Source of the DNA: Maylandia zebra
Lineage: Eukaryota > Chordata > Actinopteri > Cichliformes > Cichlidae
NCBI RefSeq assembly: GCF_041146795.1
Contig: NC_135177.1
Location: 2,399,560 to 2,463,559 of the forward strand
DNA: 64,000 bases
Direction of reading: 5' to 3'
Shown: positions 22,141 to 33,700 of the stretch, one piece after another
How the letters are laid out: each line of letters starts with the position of its first letter
Position numbering within the stretch: the stretch's first letter is position 1
Position numbers and translations under genes: made by a program
The notes under the pieces: generated by a model
Seen by the model: the letters and a program-made list of their open reading frames with translations, nothing else
Databases searched by the model: none
What the model was told of the DNA's origin: nothing

Positions 22141-23135
22141 TTACAATATGTACAGTACCAGGAGTCCTGGTAGTGTTTCAGTGTAAAGTTTTAATTACCT
22201 GTAATTCTCACACAGTTATTTAATTATCATCATTATTATTATTAAATTCATTTTCCAAGTGACTATTTTACAGCGATATATCTGGGATGTATAAAGTTTG
22301 GCGTTTCAGGTCATTTTATGGAGTAACAAGTAGTGTAACAAATTACTTTCTCCAGCGAGTAACTACGTAACTTATTGCATTACTTTTAAAAAGAGTAATG
22401 AGTAATGTGCAGTACATTCCTTTTGTTGATTAACAAACCAAACACTGCTGATTGGAAATAATTGTTTAATTAGAAATAACTATTTAGTAAAGTGTAATCA
22501 ATACAAGTTGATGATTTTAAAGTGAAACAGTTTCCAGAAAAATTGTCACAATGAACGATGGAGCTGCCCTGACTGTCTTTTAGAGCTTTAGCTTTTCAGC
22601 ACTGTGCACTTTTACTTTTAGCAATCGAATTGCGCTTAACGTCTCAAGTTGCAACTCCCAGCAACGGCACCTGCTGTGCTGCTTTAACGCAGCCCTGCTT
22701 TGCGTCATGGCTGCACGCTGTGGGCAGCTGAGTCAAACACCTTGGATACAGTCGAGTCGTAGATGGAAGCAGCTAAAACTGTAGTTAGCATTTAAGCACT
22801 GAAATCACAGAATGTGTCAGTTTAATAAAAGGCAGTTGAAATGTCACTTTAAGGATGGGCATTGAATGCAGTTGAGTTTCACAATCACAAGGTGAAAATC
22901 TTGGAAAGTGAACTCTGACTTAACCATCTGGAGGTGAAGTGATGAAACGTTTCCAGTAAACTGGGTCAGCCTAAGTTTAAATGACAGGTACTGGAGGCTC
23001 TCTTTTACGAGGCGTGTTCATCATTATAATATCCACCATGAATCTCCGCTCAGAAATATGATGCATGTACTAAGCTGCTGCTGTCTCTGTAGGTCTATGG
23101 TGCACACATACAGGCTCTCACACTCTCAAAAGTAG
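22141..23135. other. Gene-free DNA with a decayed TAAC/GTTA repeat
   Basis: 22318-22430 carries ACAAATTACTTTCTCCAGCG...TAACTACGTAACTTATTGCA and AAAAAGAGTAATGAGTAATG. It belongs to a dispersed repeat seen again near 53790-53885, 58570-59060 and 61555-61600. Nothing else was recognised. Confidence 0.4.
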
Positions 23136-23285
23136 TAGTTCAGGACGTAGAGGGGTCATCCACTAGGAAAAGGTTTGTGGTTTGATCCCCAGCTACTCCT
23201 GTGTGTGTGTTGAAAGTGGTTAAAGGCACAGAATAAAAAGAGCTGTGTGAATGTTTGTATGAATTCCTATCAGTTTACCATCATG
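23136..23285 (+). repeat. SINE family B tail fragment
   Basis: GTTTGATCCCCAGCTACTCC corresponds to the B-box end of the family B head. AAAAAGAGCTGTGTGAATG and the following bases correspond to its tail. The middle is deleted. Confidence 0.5.
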
Positions 23286-24189
23286 TCTTCATGCTTCATG
23301 TGTGATTTTGCCCAGTAATCTGCAGCCACGCAAAATTCTTAACAATCAGCCAAGTTCCTTAACAGGTGTGTTAGACACCTGCAGTCTGCTCAGCTCTGAG
23401 CTTCCTGTCAGTATACGTCCTGGTAATTTGGGCAAGCATGTTGTTGTTGCGCGTGGTCCTTCCACCTGTCCTTTCTGGTACCCTATTTTTTCAAAAAGAG
23501 ATGAAACATGTTGTAAATTGATGCTATGTTAGATCTGTAACTTTATATATTTGGCAAACCCCTGGACAATATAATAAATGAGAAACTGATATATCTATTA
23601 AGAATTATGCTGCTGATTGCAGAAAACGATTGAGAAGAAAAAATGACAGCAAGACTACCGTTAGAAACAGACAGATTTGTGGATGGATGGTCAGAAAACC
23701 ACCTCAGAATGGTAGTTGCTTCTTTTCTGTGTTATTTGTTTTATTTTGATGTTTTACTTTTCTATTTTTTCCTTAAAAGTTTTAATAAAATCTCTGCCCC
23801 ATTTAAGACTTTCATATCTTCTCCATCTCACTTGAGATGAAGAGATAAAGTGAAATGAAAAAGAAATAAATGCACCTTGAATTATTTTTTTACTGATGCT
23901 CAATATTTGAATTGAATCTTTTAATTAATTTTCATATATTAATACATTAAATTTAATGTTGACCGTTTTTACATTATATTACCAACACTAGTCTCATGAA
24001 CTACATTAGTTAACTGTTGTTAATCAGCTAATGTTAAAGTTCCTGCTGCCGTGGTCTCTCAGCCTCACATACATACCAGCGTAAAAAATTAAGATGTTCA
24101 CCTTCATTTCTGTCGAGCAATGCTGTATAAAATGTTTCTACCCGCTAGTGTCATGGTTGCAGTTAACAGCCTCAGCTGCCTCCTTCAAA
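23286..24189. other. Gene-free AT-rich DNA
   Basis: No repeat family or exon was recognised. Confidence 0.35.
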
Positions 24190-24805
24190 AGACCTGGCCT
24201 GCTTGGATTGGCCGGGTCCTTTAAAGGATGTAGTCCCTAAATTGGGACACACCTCCTGACCGCTCCAAACGTGTCTGGAAGTGCGGCACCAGTGCAGGCA
24301 TAGGGTGGTCAGGATTCTGCGTCCACCCCAGCCACCCTGACCCTCCGCCATTGCTAGTCGGTACCAGAGGTACTAGTCATTTACTGATAAGTCCTTATAT
24401 GCAACCATCTGTCACCAAGTGGACAGGTGAGAAACGCCATAAATGACTATTATTGCTAGTAGACAAAACATTAGATACAAGGGGCAGAAAGAAGCTTTTC
24501 CTGGGGGGTTGATGAGGGCTTTCCCTTAGCGTTGAGGTGAGGAAGAGTCATTCGGGAGGGGCTCAGAGTGGCGCCGCCATTGGAAGGAAACAGCTGAGGC
24601 AGTCAGCTCATGTGTAAGATGTTCCAAGCATGTCCTACCAGGAGGAGGCGCGGCGTAGACCCAGTGTCCGCTGGAGAGAGCCTATCTATTTGCTTGTCTG
24701 GGAACGTTTCCCCGGATAAGCAAGGAAAGCTGGCGAGAGGGAGGTCTGGACTTCCCTGCTAGGCTGCTGCCACCGCGACCCAATTTCAGATAAGCAGAAT
24801 AAAGT
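24190..24805 (+). mobile_element. LINE 3' end remnant
   Basis: 24510-24805 reads as the C-terminal module and 3' end of a common fish LINE. It has GGAGGGGCTCAGAGTGGCGC, GGAGGAGGCGCGGCGTAGAC (a GRRPRRR-like stretch), TGGGAACGTTTCCCCGGATA and the final CTGCTGCCACCGCGACCCAA with GATAAGCAGAATAAAGTGGA. Multiple indels. 24190-24400 may be an older piece of the same family. Confidence 0.6.
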
Positions 24806-24811
24806 GGATGG

Positions 24812-25582
24812 TAGGGCTGGGCCATATCATACCGTTCACGGTAATACAGGTGTAATGTTAGGCAATGATAAGAAAATGAAATATGGCGATAGAATATGAG
24901 TAAAACGCGCACGCGCAGTGCCTTTGTTTACATACGCACATGGCCGAAAAGCATGGCGGCGACGGAGAATGAGAAGGGCGAAAACGCATCGTTGAATGAA
25001 ACGATGAACCAGAACTGGTTTGTAAAAATGCGAAAACTTCAGTGGTGTGGAACTGGTTTAGCTTTACTGTCAGATACACAACAAAGCAGTTTTTGGTAGT
25101 GCATGCAGGCGGGCCGTCGTTATTACCGAAACGATTTTATGTGCACGGCGCTCGAAAATCTGTCAAATGTTTCAGTACGACTTTGCTAAGCTACGAAGCC
25201 GCAGCGCTTGATGGATTGTCGGAGCATTACGGCTATCGTAGGCGGAGCCTCGCGCAGTGATACGTACTGTGCTTCAACATGTTACCTACTGTGTGTGTTT
25301 AACCTCTTTAAGTTCTGTGGATGTTATACATGGTTATGTCGGCTCCACTGGAAATGCCTTTTGGTCAAACTGTCAGACAGGAGTTTGCACTGTTACATTT
25401 TTTATAACTTTAATGCACATAAAAAACAGCTGCTTGTTTCAGTGAAAATACACTGATGGTTTTTTGCACTAATAAAGTTGTGGAGTTGTAAAGTATTTTG
25501 CGTCACTTATATCGTCAGTTATATCGTTATCGCTAAGTTTCAAATGTATATCGTGATAAATATTTTTGGCTGTAGTGGATGG
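24812..25582. repeat. hAT-like non-autonomous element (tentative)
   Basis: The left end AGGGCTGGGCCATATCATAC resembles the start of many fish hAT-type elements. The right part carries ATATCGTTATCGC and ATATCGTGATAAATA. The terminal inverted match is poor and no duplication is visible. The inner region has an unusual CpG-rich stretch with start-rich short frames (24896-25260) that match no family I know. Confidence 0.35.
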
Positions 25583-25749
25583 ATAATTAATTTTTCTTGT
25601 TTTTTAGATTGTAACTTTTATTGAACTTGTTCTCGTGAACTTTGGAACAGCGTGCGTCGTTCATAATGTACAGCACAATACGCCACACTCAGTTTATTTT
25701 TTGGATGTAAATTTGTCATAGTACAGAACAGAGTACAAACATAGTTCAT

Positions 25750-26225
25750 AAAATTGTAATAAGATTGAAAAGTATTTGGTGTGAGTATCTTTATGCTTGA
25801 ACACAGCCTGAGCTCTCTTCAGGAGCTTAATATAATTTCTTTTAGTCTATACAAATGATACTTTAGGCTTTTTAAAGGACATTCAAAGCTCTAATTTGGA
25901 TGTTTCTGCCTTTTGCTCTGTTCTCTGGCAAGATGATCCCCACTTCAATGATGTTTAGATCCAGGCTCTGGGGAGACAAATCCATGACTGATCGTTCCTT
26001 TGTAAGTTTGTCTGTCTAGGTATGCTTTTCTTGCATTGGCAGTGTGTTTGAGATCATTGTCATGCTGAAAAAAATGAAGCTGTTTCCAGCCAGATCCTCT
26101 CCAGGTGGTATTGCACGGTGGATCTGCATTCATAATTTCATCAATTTTCACAAGAGTCCCAACATCACTGACAGATCAACCCAAACCCTGACCTGTAATC
26201 CACATACCGCTGTACCACGCTGCTG
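25750..26225 (-). mobile_element. Tc1-like transposase fragment
   Basis: The minus strand encodes FQHDNDLKHTANARKAYLDR (near 26010-26070), matching the QxDNDPKHT catalytic block of Tc1-type transposases. Flanking text fits the same family in broken frames. No inverted repeats are visible here. Confidence 0.75.
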
Positions 26226-26304
26226 ACCTCTCCGTTCATGGGTGGTTCTCACGAAGATCAAAATATAAATATTCTCTCTCTTATTTAAGCGATTCTGTAA
26301 ACCT

Positions 26305-27575
26305 GCCATACAGTTTGATAAAAGTATTATTATAAAACAGTTTCATGGACTTTTTATTCTCATTTAATGGCAGCATGATCCAAAAATGAATCTCATTACC
26401 GACAAACTGAGACCATTAATTAGGAAAAGATTTTTAAAAGATCTTTTCTGATTTACCTAAATAAATGAAAATTAATGAAAATTAATGATTTATATATTTC
26501 TCATGACCGACACACAAACATGTAAATGTAGAGCTCATTTTTTAATTAATGTTATTGCTCACAAAAACACCAGCAGGGCGACGATTAAAGAAAATGTTTT
26601 GATAAATATGACAAATTCTTGTCTCTGGAAGATAAAACATTTTAGAAATCTGCACATTTTCATGCATAGCAGTAATGAAAAGTCTCTTGTGGAGATAAGA
26701 ATTATGGTAATGAAAATAATTGAGTTTACCCAATTGACTGAGAAAAGATGCAAGCAACAAAGAAAGTAAAAACAACTGAAAGACTGATGTTACTGCTATT
26801 ACTGTTCAAAGTGATCATTCGTGTTTTTGAAGTACTTTGCCCAAATGTGTCCTGTACTCCTCGAGCAGCTCACGATCCATATACAGTCTTTCCCTTTGTT
26901 TCTGGAGCTAATCTAAAAATACAATATTAGTACGTTTGAAAAGTTTTAAACACAAAATCTCTTAACTGCTTTTAAAATGAAGCTTATATGCGGGTCGCAT
27001 CTCCGCATTAAAGGTTCTCGTCACCTTTAAGATCCTTCTGAGTGCGTGTTAATGACAATCATGAGCAACGCTAATGAGACGCTCTCGGCTAAGTTCACAA
27101 ATAAGCTGAAATGCTAGCATACTGCACAGCCTTGAACACTGCTTCATGCTGGAGCCTTAGATTTTCTTTGTGATTATAAAAAATGTTTGTTATATTTAGA
27201 AAAGTATGGAGTATAATCCCATATGGGTAATGATAATGGGCAGAGTCACAGACGGGAGATGCAGTAACAAGAATATCAAAGCGAGAGAAGAGAGAACAGT
27301 TTGAATCTTCTATGAAAACTTGCTGTTGGCCTGGTCAGAGCAGGTGAAGTCGCATCATGCTAATAAGAAACATTTAGTCATTTTTAATAAATTCAAATGT
27401 TTTATTTTGTTAAACACAATATATTTTAATATTAAACATAATTATAGATATTTTTATATATGTCGGCAAAATTTTATTTATTTTAGACGATAAGGAATTT
27501 TTATGACATTAACAAAAATGTTAGAAAGGTGGATCCGGGCGCATATCGGTAATGAGAATTCACTAAGGGAATTCA
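26305..27575. repeat. Right arm of a long inverted repeat pair
   Basis: Reverse complement of 17318-18620. The core, about 26495-27371, is nearly identical; one visible difference is GAGCTAATC here against GAAGCTAATC read on the partner strand. GGTAATGAGAATTCAC lies at its outer edge (near 27549) and AATCTCATTACCGACA at its inner edge (near 26391). It directly abuts the R4-type LINE fragment that starts by about 27575. Confidence 0.85.
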
Positions 27576-28850
27576 CAAGGAATTTTGGCCGGACAGCCCT
27601 GATCTCCAAGGACCCCCAGAAGGGACCATTCCCATCCAACTATCGGCGAGTAACCTGCGTCAGTACCACGTGGAAGCTCCTTTCAGGCATCATAGCGGCT
27701 AAGATCAGGCACATGACTCAATACATGAGTGGGGCACAGAAGGGAATTAGCAAGAATACCTGTGGAGCAAAACACCAGCTACTGGTAGACAGAGCAGTCA
27801 GCCGAGACTGCGAGACCAGGCTGACCAACCTGTGCACTGCCTGGATTGATTACAAGAAGGCCTATGACTCAATGCCCCACAGCTGGATACTGGAATGCCC
27901 AGAACTATACAAGATCAATGGGACCCTAAGAGCCTTCATCAGGAACTCAATGGGGATGTGGCGGACAACTTCAAGCCCATAGCACAAGTCACCATCAAGT
28001 GTGGGCGTTATCTAGGAGATGCTCTGTCCCCACTGCTGTTCTGCATAGGCCTGAACCCCCTCAGTGAGATCATTAACAAGACTGGCTACGGATACCGACT
28101 ACGGAACGGAGCAGTTGTCAGCCACCTCCTGTACATGGATGACATCAAGCTGTATGCCAAGAGTGAACGAGACATCAATTCACTGATTCACACCACCAGG
28201 ATACACAGCAACAACATCGGCATGTCGTTCGCATTGGAGAAGTGTAGTTGGATGGTAATGAAGAGAGGGGAGGTAGTCAGAGCTGAGAGGATCAAACTAC
28301 CAGAAGGCAACATTGCAGACACTGAGGACAGCTACAAGTACCTGGCAATCGCACAGGCAAATGGAAACCACGAAGACCCTGTTAGGAAAGCTGCAACCAC
28401 TAAGTACCTGCAGAGGGTCAGGCAGGTCCTGAGAAGTCAGCTGAACCGTAAGAACAATATCTGGGCTATCAACACCTACGCCCTGTCCATGATCAGGTCC
28501 CCTGCTGGGATAATAAGCTGGCCAAAGGAGGAGATAGAAGCCACTGACATCAACACAAGGAGGCTCCTGACCATGCAGGCTGTACACTAAGCAAAAGGAA
28601 GGAGGCTGGGGGCTGGTGAGTGTCAGCACCACAGTCCAGGATGAGACAAACATCTGCTCAGTGAATACCTCAGGCAGCAGAAACCCAAGAAAGAGGAGCA
28701 AGAGGAGGAACCATCCTGGAAGGACAGGCCCCTGCACGATACGTACCACCAGCAGATAGAGGAGGCAGCTGACCTCCAGAAATCCTACCAGTGGCTGGAC
28801 TGAAAGACAGCACAGAGGCAGCGCAGGCACACGCTCTGTTACGTAGGAAT
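27576..28850 (+). mobile_element. R2/R4-type (Rex6-like) LINE fragment with reverse transcriptase
   Basis: Reverse transcriptase blocks are in order: NYRRVTCVSTTWKLLSGIIA near 27637, the catalytic-Asp strand WIDYKKAYDSMPHSWI near 27842, GDALSPLLFCIGLNPLSE near 28016, and the active-site box HLLYMDDIKLYAK near 28121. EDSYKYLAIAQANGNHED and NTYALSMIRSPAGIISWPKE follow. A frameshift lies near 27960-27990 and another after 28590. After that, LRQQKPKKEEQEEE and LQKSYQWLD belong to the C-terminal region. The C-terminal CCHC and restriction-like endonuclease are missing. Clade assignment rests on remembered Rex6/R4 sequence character. Confidence 0.75.
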
Positions 28851-28857
28851 ATTAAAG

Positions 28858-29062
28858 AAAATCTGTGTGTGTAGGGGATAAGGTGTTCTCTCCTATTGGG
28901 AGAAGGCACTGGGGTACACCCAAAACATGCTGGAAAGATTATATCGGATTGCCTGGGAACACCTCAAGGTTTCCTTGGACAAGCTAGTGGAGGTAGCGGG
29001 CAAGAGGGAGGCTTCCCTGCGTAGGCTGGTGTCCCTGCAACCTGACTTCAGATAAGCGCAAG
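28858..29062 (+). mobile_element. LINE 3'-terminal coding remnant
   Basis: It reads (G)TPKTCWKDYIGLPGNTS-like text: ACACCCAAAACATGCTGGAA, then TTGGACAAGCTAGTGGAGGT, GGGCAAGAGGGAGGCTTCCC, and CCTGACTTCAGATAAGCGCA. It is the same C-terminal module and 3' end as at 24510-24805, fused directly after the R4-type fragment. Confidence 0.55.
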
Positions 29063-29462
29063 AAAATTGATCAGTTTCAATTTATTAGTTTTTGGATATT
29101 TTTAATATCCAAAAAACGAATATATTTGTAATAGTTTAATCTTTTGTCGTAACATTTTTTCATATCATATTTAACATTAGTGCTGCACAGTTAAAAAAAG
29201 TGGTGGCATCAGGGAAAGCAATCAGAAGCACTAAGATTTGTGAGCTACACAATCCATCATCTACTTTATGTGCAAACACCTGTGTTTGACGTTGTTACAA
29301 AATGAAGGCTTTTTTCTGGTTTCTTCCTCATGACACTGGGACCCGGGTACTGACACTGTTTAAATGTTTTTCTCACAGCTGTCATAATCCTGGTAAATAA
29401 TGGTAAAGTTAAGTTATAGTACAGCTACAGCCATTGAAGAAAAGTGTTTAAATGAACTGATT

Positions 29463-29724
29463 CTTTTATAGCGCTTTTTTACTCTTTTACTTTTTCTTGG
29501 GATTATTAAACTATTCTGATTCTGATACTCTCTCATTCACCCATTCATACAAGCACTTCATCGATAGAAGTGCCTTCTATCTACCATTCACACACATTAA
29601 TACTCCCATGGATGCATCAGAGACCAACTCGGGGTTAGTATTTAGCATGCCGACTTGGATTAGCCAAGGATTGAACCACTAACCAATTAGCACCTGCTCT
29701 ACCTCCTGAGCTACAGCCACCCCA
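29463..29724 (-). mobile_element. tRNA-derived SINE (family B)
   Basis: On the minus strand the head is GGGGTGGCTGTAGCTCAGGA and the B-box region is TTAGTGGTTCAATCCTTGGC. The body has TGAATGGTAGATAGAAGGCA, with a tail toward AAAAAGCGCT. Moderately diverged. Confidence 0.75.
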
Positions 29725-29980
29725 ATATATGTTACTGCAGTACTTAGCAATAGCAAAGTGTTTACATTTGCAACACATATCACGAGTGAAGTACTATAAT
29801 AAGTTTTTGTCTTGATGCGTGCTCAATCATCCAGGTAAGGGTAACCCAAAAAGTCGATTCTGTTCATCTGGTTGTAGCGTTTTCAGTGGGAGAAACATTT
29901 CATCACTCATCCAAGTAACCTCTTCAGCTAGTCACCCATTCTTGCATCCCTTCACTGGCGACGTTTAGAATCTACTTTAA

Positions 29981-30280
29981 CCTCCTAAGACCTGAACTCT
30001 TCCACAGCAGCCTTTTTAATTTCTCTTTGATATTTGGGCTGATTGGGACCTGATGAATGTAAAAACAAAGAATTACCAGATTTTATTTTTACCTAATTTT
30101 TGTTTCTAAGAAAAATGAGATCCACATATGAGGATATTCGTTTAAAATGTTGATAGAACAGTAGCAGGATAATGTCCTTGTAAGTGGATATCAGGCCCTT
30201 GTAGAGCAAAATAGAGTATTTTGGTCTAAATAACCCAAAATGTGACGTCCACACATATGTGGATGCCAGGTCCTAGGAGG
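29981..30280. mobile_element. TTAA-flanked 300-bp piggyBac-like MITE
   Basis: Exactly 300 bases between two TTAA tetranucleotides (29977-29980 and 30281-30284). The ends are inverted repeats: CCTCCTAAGACCTG against CCTCCTAGGACCTG, the reverse complement of the right end, 13 of 14 identical. Inside, CCACATATGAGGATATTC on the left mirrors the right-hand CACACATATGTGGATG. TTAA duplication and C-rich ends fit the piggyBac superfamily. No coding frame. Confidence 0.8.
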
Positions 30281-30339
30281 TTAAAATCCTGTTATTAATA
30301 AATATGACTCCAATATGAGCTCCTGCATATGTAGCAGAG

Positions 30340-30560
30340 TTTCTGAGACCTTATCACTGCAGCCGATCTTCTAACCAGTCTCCTCACTCCCTCACTCTGA
30401 TTTTACAAACAGAGGTGATCATGCTTTTGAGGTTGTGGTGCCCAAACTGTGGAGCAGCCTTCCTCAGCCAATCAGGTCTGCAGATTTTGAGATTTGTTTG
30501 AAACAGCTGCTGAAAATGACTTTTTCTAGGTTAACGTTCATGTAATCTTTCTCTCCTATT
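30340..30560 (+). mobile_element. L2-type LINE C-terminal fragment
   Basis: The plus strand encodes, with changes, a VVxPxLWSSLPxxIRSADS-like stretch (TTGTGGTGCCCAAACTGTGG, CTTCCTCAGCCAATCAGGTC, TGCAGATTTTGAG) followed by FKxxLKxxLF-like text. This is the usual C-terminus of L2-type fish LINEs. Frames are broken. Confidence 0.55.
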
Positions 30561-30657
30561 TTCAGCCATAGTTTTTGACTGTTTGCATGTGTGTTGGAAT
30601 GAATGTCTGACTGCATGGTCTATTATGCGTCTGTATGTTTGAACCACTGATGGTGAT

Positions 30658-30790
30658 GGTGGCTGTAGCTCAGAGGTCGAGCCGGCCATCTACTAATCAG
30701 AAGGTGAGTGGTTCGAACTCTGTTCTAGTCTGCTTGGGCAAAATACTAACTCCAAGTTGGAATTTTCCCAAAGATGTTTCCTGCCATTAT
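30658..30790 (+). mobile_element. SINE family B head fragment
   Basis: GGTGGCTGTAGCTCAGAGGT (A-box region) and GAGTGGTTCGAACTCTGTTC (B-box region), then TGCTTGGGCAAAATACTAAC and CCAAGTTGG. The tail is lost. Confidence 0.65.
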
Positions 30791-32890
30791 TAGTAGTTCA
30801 TATCAAACTGATTTGTGTTGAGGGGGGTCTCCTTTCTCATAAATTTGATTTAATTTGTTGCTGTAAAATTTAGGTGCAACATCATCATGATATCAAGACT
30901 TTGACTGGCAGCTGCAGTCGCAGAGAAACTTGCGTATATTTGTTGGGAGCAGCAGATAAAGCAGGGACACTGAGAGGAGGTCCAGCTTTGACAAAAAGTC
31001 AAAGGGATTTATCATCCGTGTAACTGGTGTCAGTATACGGGAGCATAAAATACTTCAGTGTCATTCATATCAGAGTCATCAGAGAGAGTAATGTGCATAT
31101 TTTATATGTATATAACTTTGTACAGGACTGAATATAACATTTTTAAAAGTTGAGAGCCTCTTTGCATTATATGAGGATGATGTGAGTATTTCTAACATAA
31201 CCAAAGGTCAGTATCACACTGTTCATGAGGTGCTGGGTTTGTCCATGTTATGGGGTGAGCCTATGGTTGAGGTCTGAAGTTGCTGATGAAGATTATGAGC
31301 CCTCCTTGATCCTTGCGGTGAGCTTCAGTCTTCCAGAAGTTTCTCAAATGATGTCTGTGAGTGAGTCAACACAACATCTGGTGCAGGACAGCTGTGATGA
31401 AGGAAACGGAGGCCATTTCTCCAAACCTTGGTGCTGATGGTCTCCCTCATTAGTTTTCCACCAGGATAATTGTTAATAATAATGTGGACTCTGGATCCTG
31501 TTATTAAATTAATAGAACAAATTACACTTGTATGAAACCTCCTGCTGCTGTGTTTTCAATCTAACATTAAGTTTCCATGTTACCAGGCTGTAGAGTGGTC
31601 TGTGAGTGTAACGGATCTTAAACTCTTCAGTTTTATATCATCGTCCGGCTCGCGTCTCAAATCTCAACATTTAATTTCCAGATAATTCTGATATTAACAG
31701 TAACCTCTGTCTAAAATACGACAACAAAAACTAAGGAGTGCCCAATTATCCAAACATATAGACATGCTAATGGCTGATCTAGCTAAAGAATTAACAACAG
31801 GAACTACAGAGTGATATTAGACGTTGTAGAACTATAACAAATTAAGATGTGTGTCTCTTTAATTATGGTGATGTTCTTGTACTTATCCTAATTTAGCGAT
31901 CTGTCAGTCGTGGAAACCCCACTCAGCAGATGTCCTCAAAACTGGAGCAGCCAAGCTACGCAAAAAGTGTAGAGGGGGCGTATTCGCGTGCAAGTCCAGC
32001 GGGCGTGTGGGCGGGGTTTGACGCAACTCCACCTAAAGTCGATACTGTGCAGACTCTGGCTCCTAAAGTGGAACATGGCAGCCCCCACAAACAAGTCGTC
32101 CACCTTTTCTACAGTTGTTGGTTCACACATGTATACTTATCTTTAGTGTGTGGCTTATTTATTAGTTATTATTATTAATAACAAATAGTTATTATTACTA
32201 AAACAATAGCCAACTGGTACGTTTCTTTTTTCCTAACATTTCTAAATAAATGAAATCAAGATGCTGTTAGAGGGCATGTCATACAGAAACTTTGTAACCC
32301 TGAGCTAGGTGGAACCCTACGTGACCACATAATAATAAAGTATTCTGATGCTGATGATGTGAGATGACTGGATATGTACACGGGTGACTGTTTGGTAGAA
32401 GAATAATGAGGTCATGTGCAGTTCAGGTTGTACAGTTGAAACAGAAAGTTCAGTATCTTTTGGTCTGTAATTCCTTTATTCCAGGTATCATTTAACTGAA
32501 AACCAGTGTTTGAAGTAGATCACAGCTGTTCATATGTGCATCACTGTCATCTATGCAATATGCCCTGTGTCCTGATCTGCTAGTAAGTACTGTAGGCTTA
32601 TAGTAATGTCACTACATGATTGTTTTAACTATCATGCTAAAGCACTATGTATTTTACTGTGTTATCGTATTCATTAACATTAATCTGTTAGGGTGTGTTA
32701 CCCACATTTGCTGAGTTGTACTGAGGCAGCTTTTTTTTCTCCTATGGAAATGGACATGTTCATTAAATCAGTAATATTCGGTGACACACACACACACACA
32801 CAAAAACCTGGAAAACGTTACTGTTTTAAATTTTTCTAAGGAAGCTCTCCCTATGGCAGTGCCATCCTCACCAGTCTAATATTTATCTCT
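30791..32890. other. Gene-free DNA
   Basis: No family-bearing frame. A short CA run lies at about 32785-32802. 31970-32110 is locally CpG-rich (GGGGGCGTATTCGCGTGCAA) without a clear exon. Unassigned. Confidence 0.35.
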
Positions 32891-33039
32891 TTTTTTGACT
32901 GTGTCATTCCTGCTTCGTCTTCTCTTTGTCTCTATGGCACCGCCAAGTGCTGAGAAAGAGAAGGGTATCTCCGACTGTAAAGTGCTCTTCCATTCCTTGC
33001 TTAAAGCACCCTGCAGTAGCAGCATGGTAATTCTGCTCC

Positions 33040-33180
33040 TCTATCTTTCCTCTGCATCATGTTTACCTAGCAACAAGCATCACCCGCGGCTGGCCATCCC
33101 ATTGGTCATTTGAAAACGCACCGGGGACCAATAGCAAGGCTGTTGCCATGGTACAGTGTATAGTTGCCGGGTGGAATTTT
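33040..33180 (+). promoter_or_regulatory. Promoter-like segment 1 (CCAAT plus RFX-like sites)
   Basis: It contains TAGCAAC (33068-33074), ATTGG (reverse CCAAT, 33101-33105), CCAAT (33128-33132) and GTTGCCATGG (33142-33151) within about 90 bases, with local CpGs. This grouping, NF-Y sites with GTTGCYA half-sites, recurs at 38050-38130 and 49925-50146. Its position, upstream of dyrk1b and on the way to it, suggests an alternative promoter, but no transcript supports this here. Confidence 0.35.
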
Positions 33181-33700
33181 GCTGCAAGGCACGTGAGACT
33201 CAAAGTCTGCTTGCCTCCATGCACTGCTGCTGTAATCTCCGCTGTCTGGTCGTTAGTACAGCTGAACGTGATTTAGTGGAAGACAGTAAGTCCATGAAGG
33301 GAAATACTAAAGTTTATTCACATATTTGGAAATATAGACAGCAGTAGAGAAATAAAACACACACACAAAAAGAACAGTTCAGCAGGAAATGGACGCACAT
33401 AATTATAGTGTACTTGAGCTGGATGTTAGTTTTAGAATGAATTATTTTACATCAAAGTCAAAATCAAAAATACTACGAGAGAAAATCTATATTAAAGCCA
33501 ATTGTACCGGGTTACTACAGGTCAGGATACATTTTAAACTGTTATTCATCAAGTACCGATTAAAATCAAGCACAAAAAATGTGAAAAAGCAAGACTCTGA
33601 GAAAATACCATCTATGATCAAAACTCCTTGTACAAAGGAACTTAAATGAAACTAGTGCTTAATATACACCAGTATCCACGTAGTAATGAAGTCCTGAGTG
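33181..33700. other. Gene-free DNA
   Basis: Nothing recognised between promoter-like segment 1 and the Tc1-like element. Confidence 0.4.

Noticed and set aside
28297..28830. 177-codon minus-strand open frame
   Set aside because: It is the antisense shadow of the R4-type LINE reverse transcriptase on the plus strand.
32934..33026. ATG at 32934 (MAPPSAEKEKG) with a possible donor at 33027 as an alternative dyrk1b N-terminal exon
   Set aside because: The frame is not known in any DYRK1B and the donor is weak. The phase would fit, but nothing else supports it.
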